Of a stretch of DNA of 64,000 bases, positions 50,587 to 60,226 are shown piece by piece; position 1 is the first letter of the stretch, and each line of letters starts with the position of its first letter. Both the position numbers and the translations under genes were made by a program. The notes under the pieces are model-generated. The model was given only the letters and a program-made list of their open reading frames with translations, was not told the origin of the DNA and did not search any database. Source of the DNA: Comamonadaceae bacterium 2FH (GTDB lineage Bacteria > Pseudomonadota > Gammaproteobacteria > Burkholderiales > Burkholderiaceae_C); contig SCMQ01000009.1 of NCBI GenBank assembly GCA_005503335.1, positions 1 through 64,000 of the forward strand, written 5' to 3'.

Positions 50587-51750
50587 TTAGGCGTTGACGG
50601 CGGCGACCACCTTCTGGGCGGCTTCGGCCATGGTGTCGGCGCTGATGATGGGCAGGCCGGATTCGGCCAGCATCTTCTTGCCCAGCTCTTCGTTGGTGCC
50701 CTTCATGCGCACGACCAGCGGCACGGACAGGTTCACGGCCTTGCAGGCGGTGATGATGCCGGTGGCGATGGTGTCGCAGCGCATGATGCCGCCGAAGATG
50801 TTGACGAGGATCGCCTTGACCTTGGGGTTCTTGAGCATGATCTTGAAGGCCTCGGTGACCTTCTCGGGGGTGGCGCCGCCGCCCACGTCCAGGAAGTTGG
50901 CCGGCTCGGCGCCGAACAGCTTGATGGTGTCCATGGTGGCCATGGCCAGGCCCGCGCCGTTGACCAGGCAGCCGATGTTGCCGTCCAGGCTGATGTAGGC
51001 CAGGTCGAACTTGCTGGCCTCGATCTCGGCCGGGTCCTCCTCGTCGAGGTCGCGCAGGGCGACGATCTCGGGGTGGCGGAACAGGGCGTTGGCGTCGAAG
51101 TTGAACTTGGCGTCCAGCGCCATCAGCTGGTTCTGGCTGTCACGGTTGAGCGGGTTGATCTCGACCAGGGAGGCGTCGGTGTCCATGTAGCACTTGTAGA
51201 GCTTCTGGAACAGGTCGACGGCCTGGGCCGTGGACTCGGCGGGCAGGCCGATGCCGGCGGCGATCTTCCTGGCCTGCTCGGCGGTCAGGCCGGCGAGCGG
51301 GTCGATGAACTCGGTGATGATCTTCTCGGGCGTGCTGTGCGCCACTTCCTCGATGTCCATGCCGCCTTCGCTGGAGGCGATGAAGGCGAGCTTCTGCGTG
51401 GCGCGATCGGTGACGACGGAGACGTAGTATTCCTTCTGGATGTCGGCGCCGTCTTCGATGTACAGGCGGCGCACCTTCTGGCCCTCGGGGCCGGTCTGGT
51501 GGGTCTTGAGCTGCATGCCCAGGATCTCGCCGGCCAGGCGCTTGACGTCGTCGATGCTCTTGGCGACCTTGACGCCGCCGCCCTTGCCGCGCCCGCCGGC
51601 GTGGATCTGCGCCTTCACCACCCACACCGGGCCGCCCAGCTTCTGGGCGGCTTCCACCGCCTCCTGCACCGTGAACGCCGCAATGCCGCGCGGCACAGGC
51701 ACACCGAATTGACGCAAGATTTCCTTGCCCTGGTACTCGTGAATCTTCAT
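50587..51750 (-). CDS. sucC: Succinate-CoA ligase (ADP-forming) beta subunit
   Basis: 387 residues. ATP-grasp domain ([46 protein letters not shown] near 200) and C-terminal CoA-ligase domain ([30 protein letters not shown]). Catalyses the nucleotide-binding half of succinyl-CoA synthetase together with SucD. The length is standard. Confidence 0.96.
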   Translation of the reverse strand: MKIHEYQGKEILRQFGVPVPRGIAAFTVQEAVEAAQKLGGPVWVVKAQIHAGGRGKGGGVKVAKSIDDVKRLAGEILGMQLKTHQTGPEGQKVRRLYIEDGADIQKEYYVSVVTDRATQKLAFIASSEGGMDIEEVAHSTPEKIITEFIDPLAGLTAEQARKIAAGIGLPAESTAQAVDLFQKLYKCYMDTDASLVEINPLNRDSQNQLMALDAKFNFDANALFRHPEIVALRDLDEEDPAEIEASKFDLAYISLDGNIGCLVNGAGLAMATMDTIKLFGAEPANFLDVGGGATPEKVTEAFKIMLKNPKVKAILVNIFGGIMRCDTIATGIITACKAVNLSVPLVVRMKGTNEELGKKMLAESGLPIISADTMAEAAQKVVAAVNA

Positions 51751-51953
51751 GAAGTCTCTCTCAGGAGTGGATGGTTTTCACCTGGCTGCGGCGTTTGACT
51801 TCGAGCAGCCGGCACTGGACACTGCAGCCCACGACTGTATCATGCTGCAATGCACAAAAACCGTGCATGCCATGTCGCACGGTTCCATGGCAATCTGATG
51901 ACAAACCCCTGCCGCGCCCGGCCGCGGCCCTCCTCTCCCGACAGGACAGCACC
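51751..51953. other. Divergent promoter region between sucC and argC
   Basis: 203 bp, no gene seen. AACCGTGC (51859-51866) and GCACGGTT (51877-51884) form a perfect 8 bp inverted repeat with a 10 base spacer, which could be an operator or hairpin. The surroundings are more AT-rich than the genes. Confidence 0.4.
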
Positions 51954-52877
51954 ATGAGCAAGGTCTTCATCGACGGCGAAGCCGGCACCACCGGGCTGCA
52001 GATCCGCGAGCGCCTGCAGCAGATCCCGCAGGTCGAACTGGTCAGCATCGCGCCCGAGCGGCGCAAGGACCCGGCCGCCAAGCGCGATTTGATGGCCCAG
52101 GTCGACCTGGTCGTGCTCTGCCTGCACGACGACGCGGCCATCGAGTCGGTGGCGATGATCGATTCGCTGCCCGGACGCAAGCCCAAGATCATCGACGCCT
52201 CCACCGCGCACCGCACGGCGGCTGGCTGGGTGTTCGGCTTTCCCGAGCTCGCGGCCGGCCAGCGCGAGGCCGTGGTCCAGGCCCAGCGCGTGGCCAACCC
52301 GGGCTGCTATGCCACGGGCGCGATCGCGTTGATCCGGCCCCTGGTCGACGCCGGCCTGATTCCCCCGGACTTCGCACTCGCCCTGCCCTCGGTCAGCGGC
52401 TACTCGGGCGGCGGACGCAGCATGATCGAGGCCTACGAGAGGGGCGAGGCGCCGCTGTTCGAGGCCTATGCCCTGGGTCTCAAGCACAAGCACCTGCCCG
52501 AGATCATGGCCTACACCGGCCTCACGCGCCGCCCCCTGTTCGTGCCTTCGGTCGGCAACTTCCGCCAGGGCATGCTGGTGCAGCTGCCGCTGCACCTGGA
52601 CCTGCTGCCGGGCCAGCCCAAGGCGGCGGACCTGCACGAGGCGCTGGCCGCGCACTATGCGCCGAGTGCGGCGGCCGGCGGCTGGGTCAGCGTGGAGCCA
52701 CCGACCGAGGACGGCAAGCTCGACGCGCTCGCTCTCAATGACACCAACAAGCTGGAGCTGCGCGTGTTCGGCAACGACGCATACCACCACGCGGTGCTGA
52801 TCGCGCGCCTGGACAACCTCGGCAAGGGCGCCAGCGGCGCCGCGGTGCAGAACCTGCAGCTGATGCTGGGGCTCTGA
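51954..52877 (+). CDS. argC: N-acetyl-gamma-glutamyl-phosphate reductase, short (type 2) form
   Basis: 307 residues. [21 protein letters not shown]-binding start, catalytic Cys in [18 protein letters not shown] near residue 116, and [16 protein letters not shown]. The length (about 310) is that of the type 2 enzyme rather than the 340-residue type 1. Reduces N-acetylglutamyl phosphate in arginine synthesis. The ATG at 51954 gives the family start [14 protein letters not shown]. Confidence 0.93.
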   Translation: MSKVFIDGEAGTTGLQIRERLQQIPQVELVSIAPERRKDPAAKRDLMAQVDLVVLCLHDDAAIESVAMIDSLPGRKPKIIDASTAHRTAAGWVFGFPELAAGQREAVVQAQRVANPGCYATGAIALIRPLVDAGLIPPDFALALPSVSGYSGGGRSMIEAYERGEAPLFEAYALGLKHKHLPEIMAYTGLTRRPLFVPSVGNFRQGMLVQLPLHLDLLPGQPKAADLHEALAAHYAPSAAAGGWVSVEPPTEDGKLDALALNDTNKLELRVFGNDAYHHAVLIARLDNLGKGASGAAVQNLQLMLGL

Positions 52878-52891
52878 GCCCCGCTCAGCCC

Positions 52892-53338
52892 TCAGTCTTC
52901 TTCGGTGCCCGACACCACGCGCCGGATCGCCTCGGCGCCGAAGCCGCGCGCGGCCAGAAAACGCATCTGCCGCGCCCGCCCGGCCGCATCGGCCGCGGGC
53001 TCGCCGAACTTCTTGCGCCAGACCTCGCGCGCGCGCTCGAGCTCGGAGCCCTGCAACTGGGCCACGGCCTGCTGCACGGCCGCTGCATCCAGCCCCTTGG
53101 CCTGCAGTTCCTGGCGTATGCGCGCCGCGCCGAGCTTGCCGGCGCGCCGGTGCAGCAGCGACTCGACCACGCGCTGCTCGTCGATGAAGCCGCGGGCCTG
53201 CAGGGCGTCGAGCACGGCGTCCAGGTCCTCGCCCTCCTGCACATGCGGCGCCAGCTTGCGCGCCAGCTCGACGCGCGAATGCTCGCGCTGCGCGAGCAGG
53301 CGCAGCGCGCGCCCCTTGAGCGACAGCATGGGCGGCAT
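52892..53338 (-). CDS. recX: Recombination regulatory protein RecX
   Basis: 148 residues, mostly helical three-helix repeats: [52 protein letters not shown] and [16 protein letters not shown], all RecX hallmarks. Binds RecA and limits filament growth. It lies 104 bp downstream of recA in the same direction; the gap contains an interspersed repeat. Starts at 53338 and 53329 are both in frame. Confidence 0.93.
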   Translation of the reverse strand: MPPMLSLKGRALRLLAQREHSRVELARKLAPHVQEGEDLDAVLDALQARGFIDEQRVVESLLHRRAGKLGAARIRQELQAKGLDAAAVQQAVAQLQGSELERAREVWRKKFGEPAADAAGRARQMRFLAARGFGAEAIRRVVSGTEED

Positions 53339-53361
53339 CGCAGCGCAGCGCCCGGTCAGTC

Positions 53362-53438
53362 GCCGCCGGGCCGCCCCAAGGCGACTGCGGCCCCCTCGGG
53401 GGGCAGCGACGTACACGCAGTGACGAGCGTGGGGGCCA
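53362..53438 (+). repeat. Interspersed GC-rich repeat, copy A (between recA and recX)
   Basis: About 72 bp aligning without gaps to the reverse complement of 61562-61640 (60 of 72 identical) and, with small gaps, to 58768-58841. The core GCCCCCTCGGGGGGC is palindromic. Read in the direction of recA transcription it opens with ATG (53439) and runs 27 codons ([17 protein letters not shown] then ALGRPGGD) to a stop at 53356. Confidence 0.75.
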
Positions 53439-53442
53439 TAAG

Positions 53443-54495
<1,053 letters not shown>

Positions 54496-54634
54496 GAAAA
54501 TCTCCTTGAAAATCAACGGGTTGTTCGGGTGGATCCAGCGTCTTCGACGACGACATGGATGTTTGAACAGTACTTTAGCAGCGACTTCCGGCAAGTAAAC
54601 GGATTTTTTGGTCAGTTTGACTTACGATCTGGAC

Positions 54635-55108
54635 ATGCTTGCCAACACCGTCGAAGACAGCTGGCGCCAGACCCATCTGGGCCGGCTGCTGGGCCATGCC
54701 ATGCGCCGCTTCGACGAGCGCGTGCTGGCGCTGATGGCCGGCAACGTGGAGGTGCCGCTGACCCTGTCCAACCTGGCTGCGCGCGCCCAGGTCAGCGCCG
54801 CCCATGTGCACATCACGCGCCATCTCGCCCTAGCCGGCTCGCGCCTGACCGAGCTGGCCGCCGCGGCCGGCATGAGCAAGCAGGCCATGGGCGACCTGGT
54901 CGACCAGTGCGAGGCCTGGGGCCTGGTCGCGCGCGGGCCCGACCCGCTCGACGCGCGCGCGCGCCTGGTGCGCTTCACGCCCACCGGCCTGGCCTGGCTG
55001 CAGGCCTTCCGCGACGCGGTGGCCCAGGCCGAGGCGGAGTTCCGCAGCGCGGTCGGCGACGAGGTGGCGACCGTGGTGGCGCTGGGCCTGGAGGCTTACG
55101 CCGCCTGA
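54635..55108 (+). CDS. MarR family transcriptional regulator
   Basis: 157 residues. Winged helix-turn-helix (about 50-120): [56 protein letters not shown], which is the MarR wing and following strand. N-terminal and C-terminal helices for dimerisation. Divergent from recA with 139 bp between the start codons. The ATG at 54635 was taken as the start; no good Shine-Dalgarno. Target unknown. Confidence 0.85.
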   Translation: MLANTVEDSWRQTHLGRLLGHAMRRFDERVLALMAGNVEVPLTLSNLAARAQVSAAHVHITRHLALAGSRLTELAAAAGMSKQAMGDLVDQCEAWGLVARGPDPLDARARLVRFTPTGLAWLQAFRDAVAQAEAEFRSAVGDEVATVVALGLEAYAA

Positions 55109-55176
55109 GCCGCATGACAAGCGCCTAGAATTTGCCGAAGCGCCCCGCGCAGCATGACCCCAAGCAGGAGACAGCG

Positions 55177-55851
55177 ATGCGAATACTGATTGCCGAAGAC
55201 GACCAGGTGCTGGCCGACGGCCTGCTGCGCACGCTGCGCAGCTCGGGGGCCGCAGTCGACCATGTGGGCGACGGCGCACAGGCCGACGCGGCGCTGATGA
55301 CCAACACCGAGTTCGACCTGCTGATCCTGGACCTGGGCCTGCCCAAGCTGCACGGCCTGGAGGTGCTCAAGCGCCTGCGCGCGCGCGGCGCCGCCCTGCC
55401 GGTGCTGATCCTCACCGCGGCCGACAGCGTGGAGGAGCGCGTCAAGGGCCTGGACTACGGTGCCGACGACTACATGGCCAAGCCCTTTTCGCTGCAGGAG
55501 CTCGAGGCGCGCGTGCGCGCCCTGACGCGGCGCGGCATGGGTGGCGCCAGCTCCACGATCCGGCACGGCCCCCTGGTCTACGACCAGGCCGGGCGCGTGG
55601 CCACCATCGACGGCAAGATGGTCGAGCTGTCGGCGCGCGAGCTGGGCCTGCTCGAGGTGCTGCTGCAGCGCGCCGGCCGCCTGGTCAGCAAGGACCAGCT
55701 GGTCGAGCGACTGTGCGAGTGGGGCGAGGAGGTGAGCAACAACGCCATCGAGGTCTACATCCACCGCCTGCGCAAGAAGATCGAGAAGGGCCCGATCCGC
55801 ATCGCCACCGTGCGCGGCCTGGGCTACTGCCTTGAAAAAATCCAGGGCTGA
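55177..55851 (+). CDS. OmpR-family response regulator (TctD/QseB-like)
   Basis: 224 residues. Receiver 1-115 (ILIAEDDQVLADGLLRTL, phospho-Asp in LLILDLGLPKLHG, Lys in MAKPFSLQEL) and C-terminal winged helix (about 130-220; LSARELGLLEVLLQRAGRLV, NAIEVYIHRLRKKI, TVRGLGYCLE). AGGAG 6 bp before the ATG. Overlaps the start of its partner kinase by 20 bp. No tricarboxylate transport genes (tctABC) lie nearby, so its regulon is unknown. Confidence 0.92.
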   Translation: MRILIAEDDQVLADGLLRTLRSSGAAVDHVGDGAQADAALMTNTEFDLLILDLGLPKLHGLEVLKRLRARGAALPVLILTAADSVEERVKGLDYGADDYMAKPFSLQELEARVRALTRRGMGGASSTIRHGPLVYDQAGRVATIDGKMVELSARELGLLEVLLQRAGRLVSKDQLVERLCEWGEEVSNNAIEVYIHRLRKKIEKGPIRIATVRGLGYCLEKIQG

Positions 55852-57322
55852 GTCAGCTTCCCGGTCGGCCAACTGGCCGGTCACCCTGTTCAAGCGCGAG
55901 CAGCGCTCGCTGTTCGGCGAAATCCTGGACTGGATGCTGACGCCGCTGCTGCTGCTGTGGCCGGTCAGCCTGGCGCTGACCTGGCTGGTGGCGCAGGGCA
56001 TCGCCAACAAGCCCTTCGACCGGGCCCTGGTCTACAACGTGCAGGCGCTGGCACAGCTGGTCAAGGTCGGGCCCAACCACAAGGTCCAGTTCAACCTGCC
56101 GCAGCCGGCCAGCGAGCTGCTGCGCGCCGACGACTCGGACATGGTGGCCTACCAGGTGCTGGGCACCAACGGCGAGTTCCTGAGCGGCGAGCGCGAGCTG
56201 CCGCCCCCGCCCGAGGACGAGAAGCCCGCCATCGACGAGGTGCGCCTGCGCGACGCCGAGCTGCGCGGCCTGGAGGTGCGCGTGGCCTATACCTGGGTGG
56301 CGCTCGAGCTGCCCGATGCGCGGCCGGCCCTGGTCCAGGTGGCCGAGACGCGCGAGAAGCGCTCGGTGCTGGCCACCGAGATCATCAAGGGCGTGATGCT
56401 GCCGCAATTCGTGATCCTGCCGCTGGCCGTGCTGCTGGTCTGGCTGGCCCTGGTGCGCGGCATCAAGCCGCTGTCGCAGCTCGAGGAGCGCATCCGCGCG
56501 CGCAAGCCCGACGACCTGAGCCCGCTCGACGAGAAGGCCGTGCCGCTGGAGGTGGCGCCGCTGGTCTCGTCGGTAAACGACCTGCTGACGCGGCTCAAGG
56601 ACTCGATCGCCACGCACAAGCGCTTCCTGGCCGACGCGGCGCACCAGCTCAAGACGCCGCTGGCCGGCCTGCGCATGCAGGCCGACCTGGCGCAGCGCGA
56701 GGGCGCCGGCGAAGAGGAGCTCAAGCAGTCGCTCAAGCAGATCGGCCGCGCCAGCATACGCGCCACGCACACGGTGAACCAGCTGCTGTCGCTGGCGCGC
56801 GCCGAGGGCGGCGGCACGGCGATCAGCCGCCAGCCCTGCGATCTGGCGCGCCTGACCATGGACGCGGTGCGCGAGGCCGTGCCGCGCGCCATGGACAAGG
56901 CGCTGGACCTGGGCTACGACGGCGCCGAGCCGGGCTCGCCCGGCGTGGTGCTCGAGGGCAACCCGACCCTGCTCAAGGAGCTGGTGCGCAACCTGGTCGA
57001 CAACGCGCTCAATTACACGCCGTCGACGCCGGCACGGCCGGGCGTGATCACGGCACGCGTGCTGGCCGACCCCTTCGGCCACGCGCTGGCCTTGCAGGTC
57101 GAGGACAACGGCCCCGGCATCCCCGAGGCCGAACGCGAGCTGGTATTCCAGCCCTTCTACCGCGCGCTGGGCACCAACGTCGACGGCTCGGGCCTGGGCC
57201 TGCCCATCGTGCTGGAGATCGCCCAGCAGCACCGGGCCACGGTCGCCATCGAGGACGCCCACCCGGGCCAGCAGCCGCCCGGTGTCCGCTTCACGGTGCG
57301 CTTTGCGCCGGCGACGTCCTGA
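55832..57322 (+). CDS. Sensor histidine kinase, TctE type
   Basis: 496 residues from a TTG start inside the regulator's 3' end. Two transmembrane helices (LTPLLLLWPVSLALTWLVA near 37; LPQFVILPLAVLLVWLAL near 190) flank a periplasmic 2CSK_N-type sensor domain. A HAMP-like linker follows, then H-box FLADAAHQLKTPLAGLRMQ and an ATPase domain with NLVDNALNYTPS, DNGPGIP and GSGLGLPIV. The HQLKTP H-box is typical of TctE. No in-frame ATG precedes the first helix. It abuts the convergent GST stop. Confidence 0.9.
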   Translation: MKKSRAESASRSANWPVTLFKREQRSLFGEILDWMLTPLLLLWPVSLALTWLVAQGIANKPFDRALVYNVQALAQLVKVGPNHKVQFNLPQPASELLRADDSDMVAYQVLGTNGEFLSGERELPPPPEDEKPAIDEVRLRDAELRGLEVRVAYTWVALELPDARPALVQVAETREKRSVLATEIIKGVMLPQFVILPLAVLLVWLALVRGIKPLSQLEERIRARKPDDLSPLDEKAVPLEVAPLVSSVNDLLTRLKDSIATHKRFLADAAHQLKTPLAGLRMQADLAQREGAGEEELKQSLKQIGRASIRATHTVNQLLSLARAEGGGTAISRQPCDLARLTMDAVREAVPRAMDKALDLGYDGAEPGSPGVVLEGNPTLLKELVRNLVDNALNYTPSTPARPGVITARVLADPFGHALALQVEDNGPGIPEAERELVFQPFYRALGTNVDGSGLGLPIVLEIAQQHRATVAIEDAHPGQQPPGVRFTVRFAPATS

Positions 57323-57982
57323 TCAGCCGGGCTTGTACAGATTCAGCTGCAGGCGCTCGCGCTCGATCACGCGCGCCACCGGCGGCAGGGCCGCGATGCG
57401 CTGCACGAAGGCCCAGAGGTCGGGATGGTCCTCGGGGTTGATGCCGGCGATCGTGCCCCAGCGCAGGAAAGTGAGCGCATAGGCGTCCAGCGGGCCGAAG
57501 CGCTCGCCGCCCAGGAAGGCGCGGCCGGCGGCGCTGGCGGCGTGCACCAGGGCCTGCAGCTCGCCCAGCAGGCTGCGGAAGATCTGCGTGTTGTAGCCCT
57601 TGATCTCGGCCTGCGCCGCCGCGTTGTCGGTGAACTTCTGCGGCATGAAGATGTGCGTGAAGGTGGGATGGATGGTGTTGTTCATCCAGGCCAGGGTCTC
57701 GATGGCGCGGGCGCGGGCCACGGGCTCGGCGGGCAGGAAGCCGGCCTGCGGGAAGCGCTCGGCGATGTAGCTGACGATGGCCACGATCTGGGTGATGACC
57801 TGGCCGCCGTCGACCAGCACCGGCACCTGGCCGCGCGGGTTGATGGACTTGTATTCGGGGCTGTTCTGCTCGCCCTTGTGCAGCTTGACCATCACCGGCT
57901 CGTAGGGCTCGCCCGCGGCCTCGAGCAGGGTGTGCGGCACGAAGGAGCAGGCGCCAGGGGCGTAATAGAGCTTGAGGGTCAT
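57323..57982 (-). CDS. Glutathione S-transferase family protein (GstA-like)
   Basis: 219 residues. N-terminal thioredoxin fold MTLKLYYAPGACSFVPHTLL with the beta-class Cys of GACS. INPRGQVPVLVDGGQVITQ carries the cis-Pro and glutathione contacts. Helical C-terminal domain with PLDAYALTFLRW near 175. GGAG 7 bp before the ATG. Substrate unknown. A second, different GST is at 28284. Confidence 0.88.
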   Translation of the reverse strand: MTLKLYYAPGACSFVPHTLLEAAGEPYEPVMVKLHKGEQNSPEYKSINPRGQVPVLVDGGQVITQIVAIVSYIAERFPQAGFLPAEPVARARAIETLAWMNNTIHPTFTHIFMPQKFTDNAAAQAEIKGYNTQIFRSLLGELQALVHAASAAGRAFLGGERFGPLDAYALTFLRWGTIAGINPEDHPDLWAFVQRIAALPPVARVIERERLQLNLYKPG

Positions 57983-58016
57983 CGAAAGTCTCCGAAAAAA
58001 GGGGGTTGGATGGGGT

Positions 58017-58661
58017 TCAGCGGCAGGGGCGCAGCGGCTGGCCGGCCAGCGCATCGCGCGATTGTTCCACGCGCGCGCGCAGCGCGGCGTCGGCCATAGG
58101 CAGGCGCAGCCACTGGCCCGCGAGCTCGGCGCGCTCCTGCAGCACGCGCGCGGTGCGCACGCCGCGCTCGGCCAGCGCATCCAGGGCCTGGGCGGCGGCC
58201 GCCTCGGACGGGTAGTCGCCCAGCGACAGGCCGGGCGCCAGCGCGGCGCTGTCCACCGGCTCGAAGCGCAGCTTGAGCGCGCGCAGCTGGGCGCGCTTCC
58301 TGTCCAGCGCCTCGGCCGTTGGGAAGCGCCCCATGTAGACGATCCAGCGCGCCGGCAGGCGGCCGGGCTCCAGGGCCCAGCTGCCGGCCGGCAGGGGGGC
58401 CAGCGCCTGGCGCAGGACGGCGGCCTGGCGCTCATCGAACAGGCCGGCCTGCAGGCACTCGGTCCCCGCTGGCAGGCCCTGGAGACGGCGCGCCTCCTCG
58501 GGCGCCAGCAGGTGCAGTCCTTCGGGGTGGATCTGCTGGGCCAGGCGCTGCGGCTCGTCCTGGCGCTGCGGCGCCAGGCCCAGCGCACCCAGCCACTCGT
58601 GCGACCAGGCGTAATACGCGGCGTTGGCCAGCAGCAGGAGCAGGACCGCCAGGCGCAGCAC
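58017..58661 (-). CDS. Membrane-anchored SPOR-like protein
   Basis: 214 residues from GTG at 58661, chosen for the AGGAGG 9 bp upstream. One N-terminal helix (VLRLAVLLLLLANAAYYAWS), a periplasmic region, and a C-terminal repeat-like part (RWIVYMGRFPTAEALDRKRA, SLGDYPSEAAAAQALDALAE) resembling SPOR peptidoglycan-binding domains. It follows birA in the same direction. The function is inferred as envelope or cell-division related. Confidence 0.7.
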   Translation of the reverse strand: MLRLAVLLLLLANAAYYAWSHEWLGALGLAPQRQDEPQRLAQQIHPEGLHLLAPEEARRLQGLPAGTECLQAGLFDERQAAVLRQALAPLPAGSWALEPGRLPARWIVYMGRFPTAEALDRKRAQLRALKLRFEPVDSAALAPGLSLGDYPSEAAAAQALDALAERGVRTARVLQERAELAGQWLRLPMADAALRARVEQSRDALAGQPLRPCR

Positions 58662-58665
58662 GGGC

Positions 58666-58845
58666 TCAGGCCTCCTGCCGGGCCGCCCGGAGCCGTTGGT
58701 CTGCGAAGCGAACCAGGCGAAGGGCGGCCATGGCGCTGCTGCGCTGTACAGCTGCGCGCACGACGCTGCGCAGCGCCGCCCCAAAGGAGGCCTGCGCCCC
58801 CTCGGGGGGCAGCGAATACACGAAGTGATGAGCGTGGGGGCTCAT
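58666..58845 (-). CDS. Doubtful 59-residue ORF filling the birA-SPOR gap, partly repeat-derived
   Basis: Starts with an ATG overlapping the birA stop (TGATG) and stops 4 bp before the GTG of the SPOR-like gene, so it exactly fills the gap. The first 25 codons (MSPHAHHFVYSLPPEGAQAS and on) come from interspersed repeat copy B; the remainder is Ala/Arg-rich (LRSVVRAAVQRSS, RFADQRLRAARQEA). No family recognised. Translational coupling is possible, but GC-rich spurious ORFs are common. Confidence 0.3.
   Translation of the reverse strand: MSPHAHHFVYSLPPEGAQASFGAALRSVVRAAVQRSSAMAALRLVRFADQRLRAARQEA
58768..58841 (+). repeat. Interspersed GC-rich repeat, copy B (downstream of birA)
   Basis: Shares GCCGCCCCAA, the palindromic core CCCCCTCGGGGGGCAGCG and the end GAGCGTGGGGGC with copies at 53362-53438 and 61562-61645. 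It starts immediately past the birA stop and has the same orientation relative to local transcription as the other two copies. Confidence 0.75.
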
Positions 58846-59621
58846 CAAACCCCGCCCGAATCCGCCGGACGCACGCTGACCTCGGCGCTGGTGATTTCCT
58901 GCAGGCCCTGCGCAGTCTGCACCCGCAGCGCGCCGTCCTGGCCCACGCCCAGGGCCTGGCCGCGCGTGCCGTCGCTGAGCGTGACCGGACGCCCTTGCAG
59001 CATGTCGCGCGCGTTGAAGCGCGCCTGAAACGGCGCGAAACCGAGGCGCTCGAAGGCCTGCACGGCCTGCACCAGCGGCGCGGCCAGGCGGCCCAGGGCG
59101 CCCGGCGCGTCGAGCTCCGGCGCGATGGCCTGCAGCCAGGCCGGCGGCGTGGACAGGCCCGCGGCCGCGCGCGGCGCGATGTTCAGGCCCACGCCGATCA
59201 CGGCGTAGCGCTGCACGCCCAGGCTGGTGGTCTCGATCAGGATGCCGCCGAGCTTGCGGTCCTGCCACCAGAGGTCGTTCGGCCATTTGAGGCCGATCTC
59301 GGGATGCAGGCTTTCCGCCACGGCCACGCCCACGGCCAGCGACAGGCCGGACCAGTCGACCGGCGCCAGCGGCAGGCCCAGCGAGAACGTAAGGGAATCG
59401 CCTGACGTGCTCTGCCAGTCACGCCCCAGCCGGCCACGGCCCGCGGTCTGGGCCTCGGCCACCAGCAGCACCGGCTCCAGTCGGCCGGCGCGCGCGCGGC
59501 GCATCAGCTCGCTGTTGGTGGAGTCGAGCTCGGGCAGGATCTCGACGCTGAAGTCGGGCAGCTGGGGCGAGACGGCCTCCCAGATCGCCTCGGCCGGCCA
59601 AAGCAGGTGAGCCCTGGACAT
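58845..59621 (-). CDS. birA: Biotin-[acetyl-CoA-carboxylase] ligase
   Basis: 258 residues. GRGRLGRDWQS near 63 (biotinyl-AMP loop), LTFSLGLPL, and LKWPNDLWWQDRKLGGILIE near 110, the catalytic core. VGLNIAP follows, with a small C-terminal domain (VTLSDGTRGQALGVGQDGAL). It lacks the N-terminal DNA-binding domain of E. coli BirA, so it is a ligase only. It attaches biotin to acetyl-CoA carboxylase and similar enzymes. Confidence 0.93.
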   Translation of the reverse strand: MSRAHLLWPAEAIWEAVSPQLPDFSVEILPELDSTNSELMRRARAGRLEPVLLVAEAQTAGRGRLGRDWQSTSGDSLTFSLGLPLAPVDWSGLSLAVGVAVAESLHPEIGLKWPNDLWWQDRKLGGILIETTSLGVQRYAVIGVGLNIAPRAAAGLSTPPAWLQAIAPELDAPGALGRLAAPLVQAVQAFERLGFAPFQARFNARDMLQGRPVTLSDGTRGQALGVGQDGALRVQTAQGLQEITSAEVSVRPADSGGV

Positions 59622-59632
59622 GGGCTGCGCCT

Positions 59633-60142
59633 TCAGCGACGGCGCTGCGCCGGCGTCCTGGGCGTGGCCGGACGGCGCTTGGGCGCCAGCAGGGTGCCGC
59701 GGCAGTGGGAGCTGCCGCACCAGCAGGGGTACTCGGCCTTGAGCTTGGGGGTGTAGCGCTCGTCGATGATCAGGCCGTAGTCGTAGTTGAGCTCTTCGCC
59801 GGCGCGGATGTTGCGCAGCGCCTTGATGAAGACCCGGCCGTCCTGCTCGTCGGCCTCGCAGTTGGGCTCGCAGCTGTGGTTGATCCAGCGCGAGGAATTG
59901 CCGCCGTGGAGCGCGTCGATCACGCGGTCCTCGTCGACGTGGAAGTAGAAAGTGTGGTTCGGGTCCGCGGGGTCGTGCGGATGGCGGTCCTGCGCCTCCT
60001 GCCAGCTGATGATCTCGCCCACGTACTCGATGATGATCTCGCCTTCGGCGATGTCCTGCACGGCGAACACGCCCTTGCCGTGCACGCCGGAGCGGCGGGT
60101 CTGGATGCGCCGGGACGACGCGAAGCTGGATTTCTGGGGCAC
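59633..60142 (-). CDS. SET domain protein lysine methyltransferase
   Basis: 169 residues. SET motifs: GVHGKGVFAVQDIAEGEIII, WINHSCEPNCEADEQDG (S-adenosylmethionine/substrate knot), AGEELNYDYG with the catalytic Tyr, and a post-SET cysteine cluster CWCGSSHCRG. Predicted to methylate lysine of a protein; substrate unknown. GTG at 60142 gives the family start MPQKSSFASSRRIQTRRSG; another GTG 33 bp upstream is possible. Divergent from topB with its histone-like tail; birA follows 11 bp after the stop. Confidence 0.85.
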   Translation of the reverse strand: MPQKSSFASSRRIQTRRSGVHGKGVFAVQDIAEGEIIIEYVGEIISWQEAQDRHPHDPADPNHTFYFHVDEDRVIDALHGGNSSRWINHSCEPNCEADEQDGRVFIKALRNIRAGEELNYDYGLIIDERYTPKLKAEYPCWCGSSHCRGTLLAPKRRPATPRTPAQRRR

Positions 60143-60167
60143 GGCAAAATTTTGGTAAGGTGAAACC

Positions 60168-60206
60168 GTACGCACATGTGCGCGTGCGTGCGCAGGTGCG
60201 CACGCG
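60168..60206. repeat. Alternating purine-pyrimidine tract between SET gene and topB
   Basis: 27 uninterrupted alternating bases (60168-60194, mostly GC and GT steps), one break at GG, then 11 more. It contains a 7 bp inverted repeat GCGTGCG / CGCACGC. Such sequence favours Z-DNA under negative supercoiling and sits in the shared promoter gap of a topoisomerase gene. Confidence 0.6.
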
Positions 60207-60226
60207 AGAAACCGGATTGTAATGAG

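Noticed and set aside
54550-54570. LexA/SOS box upstream of recA
   Set aside because: Only one half (ACAG) of the CTGT-N8-ACAG consensus is present at the expected spacing, so I did not list it as a feature.
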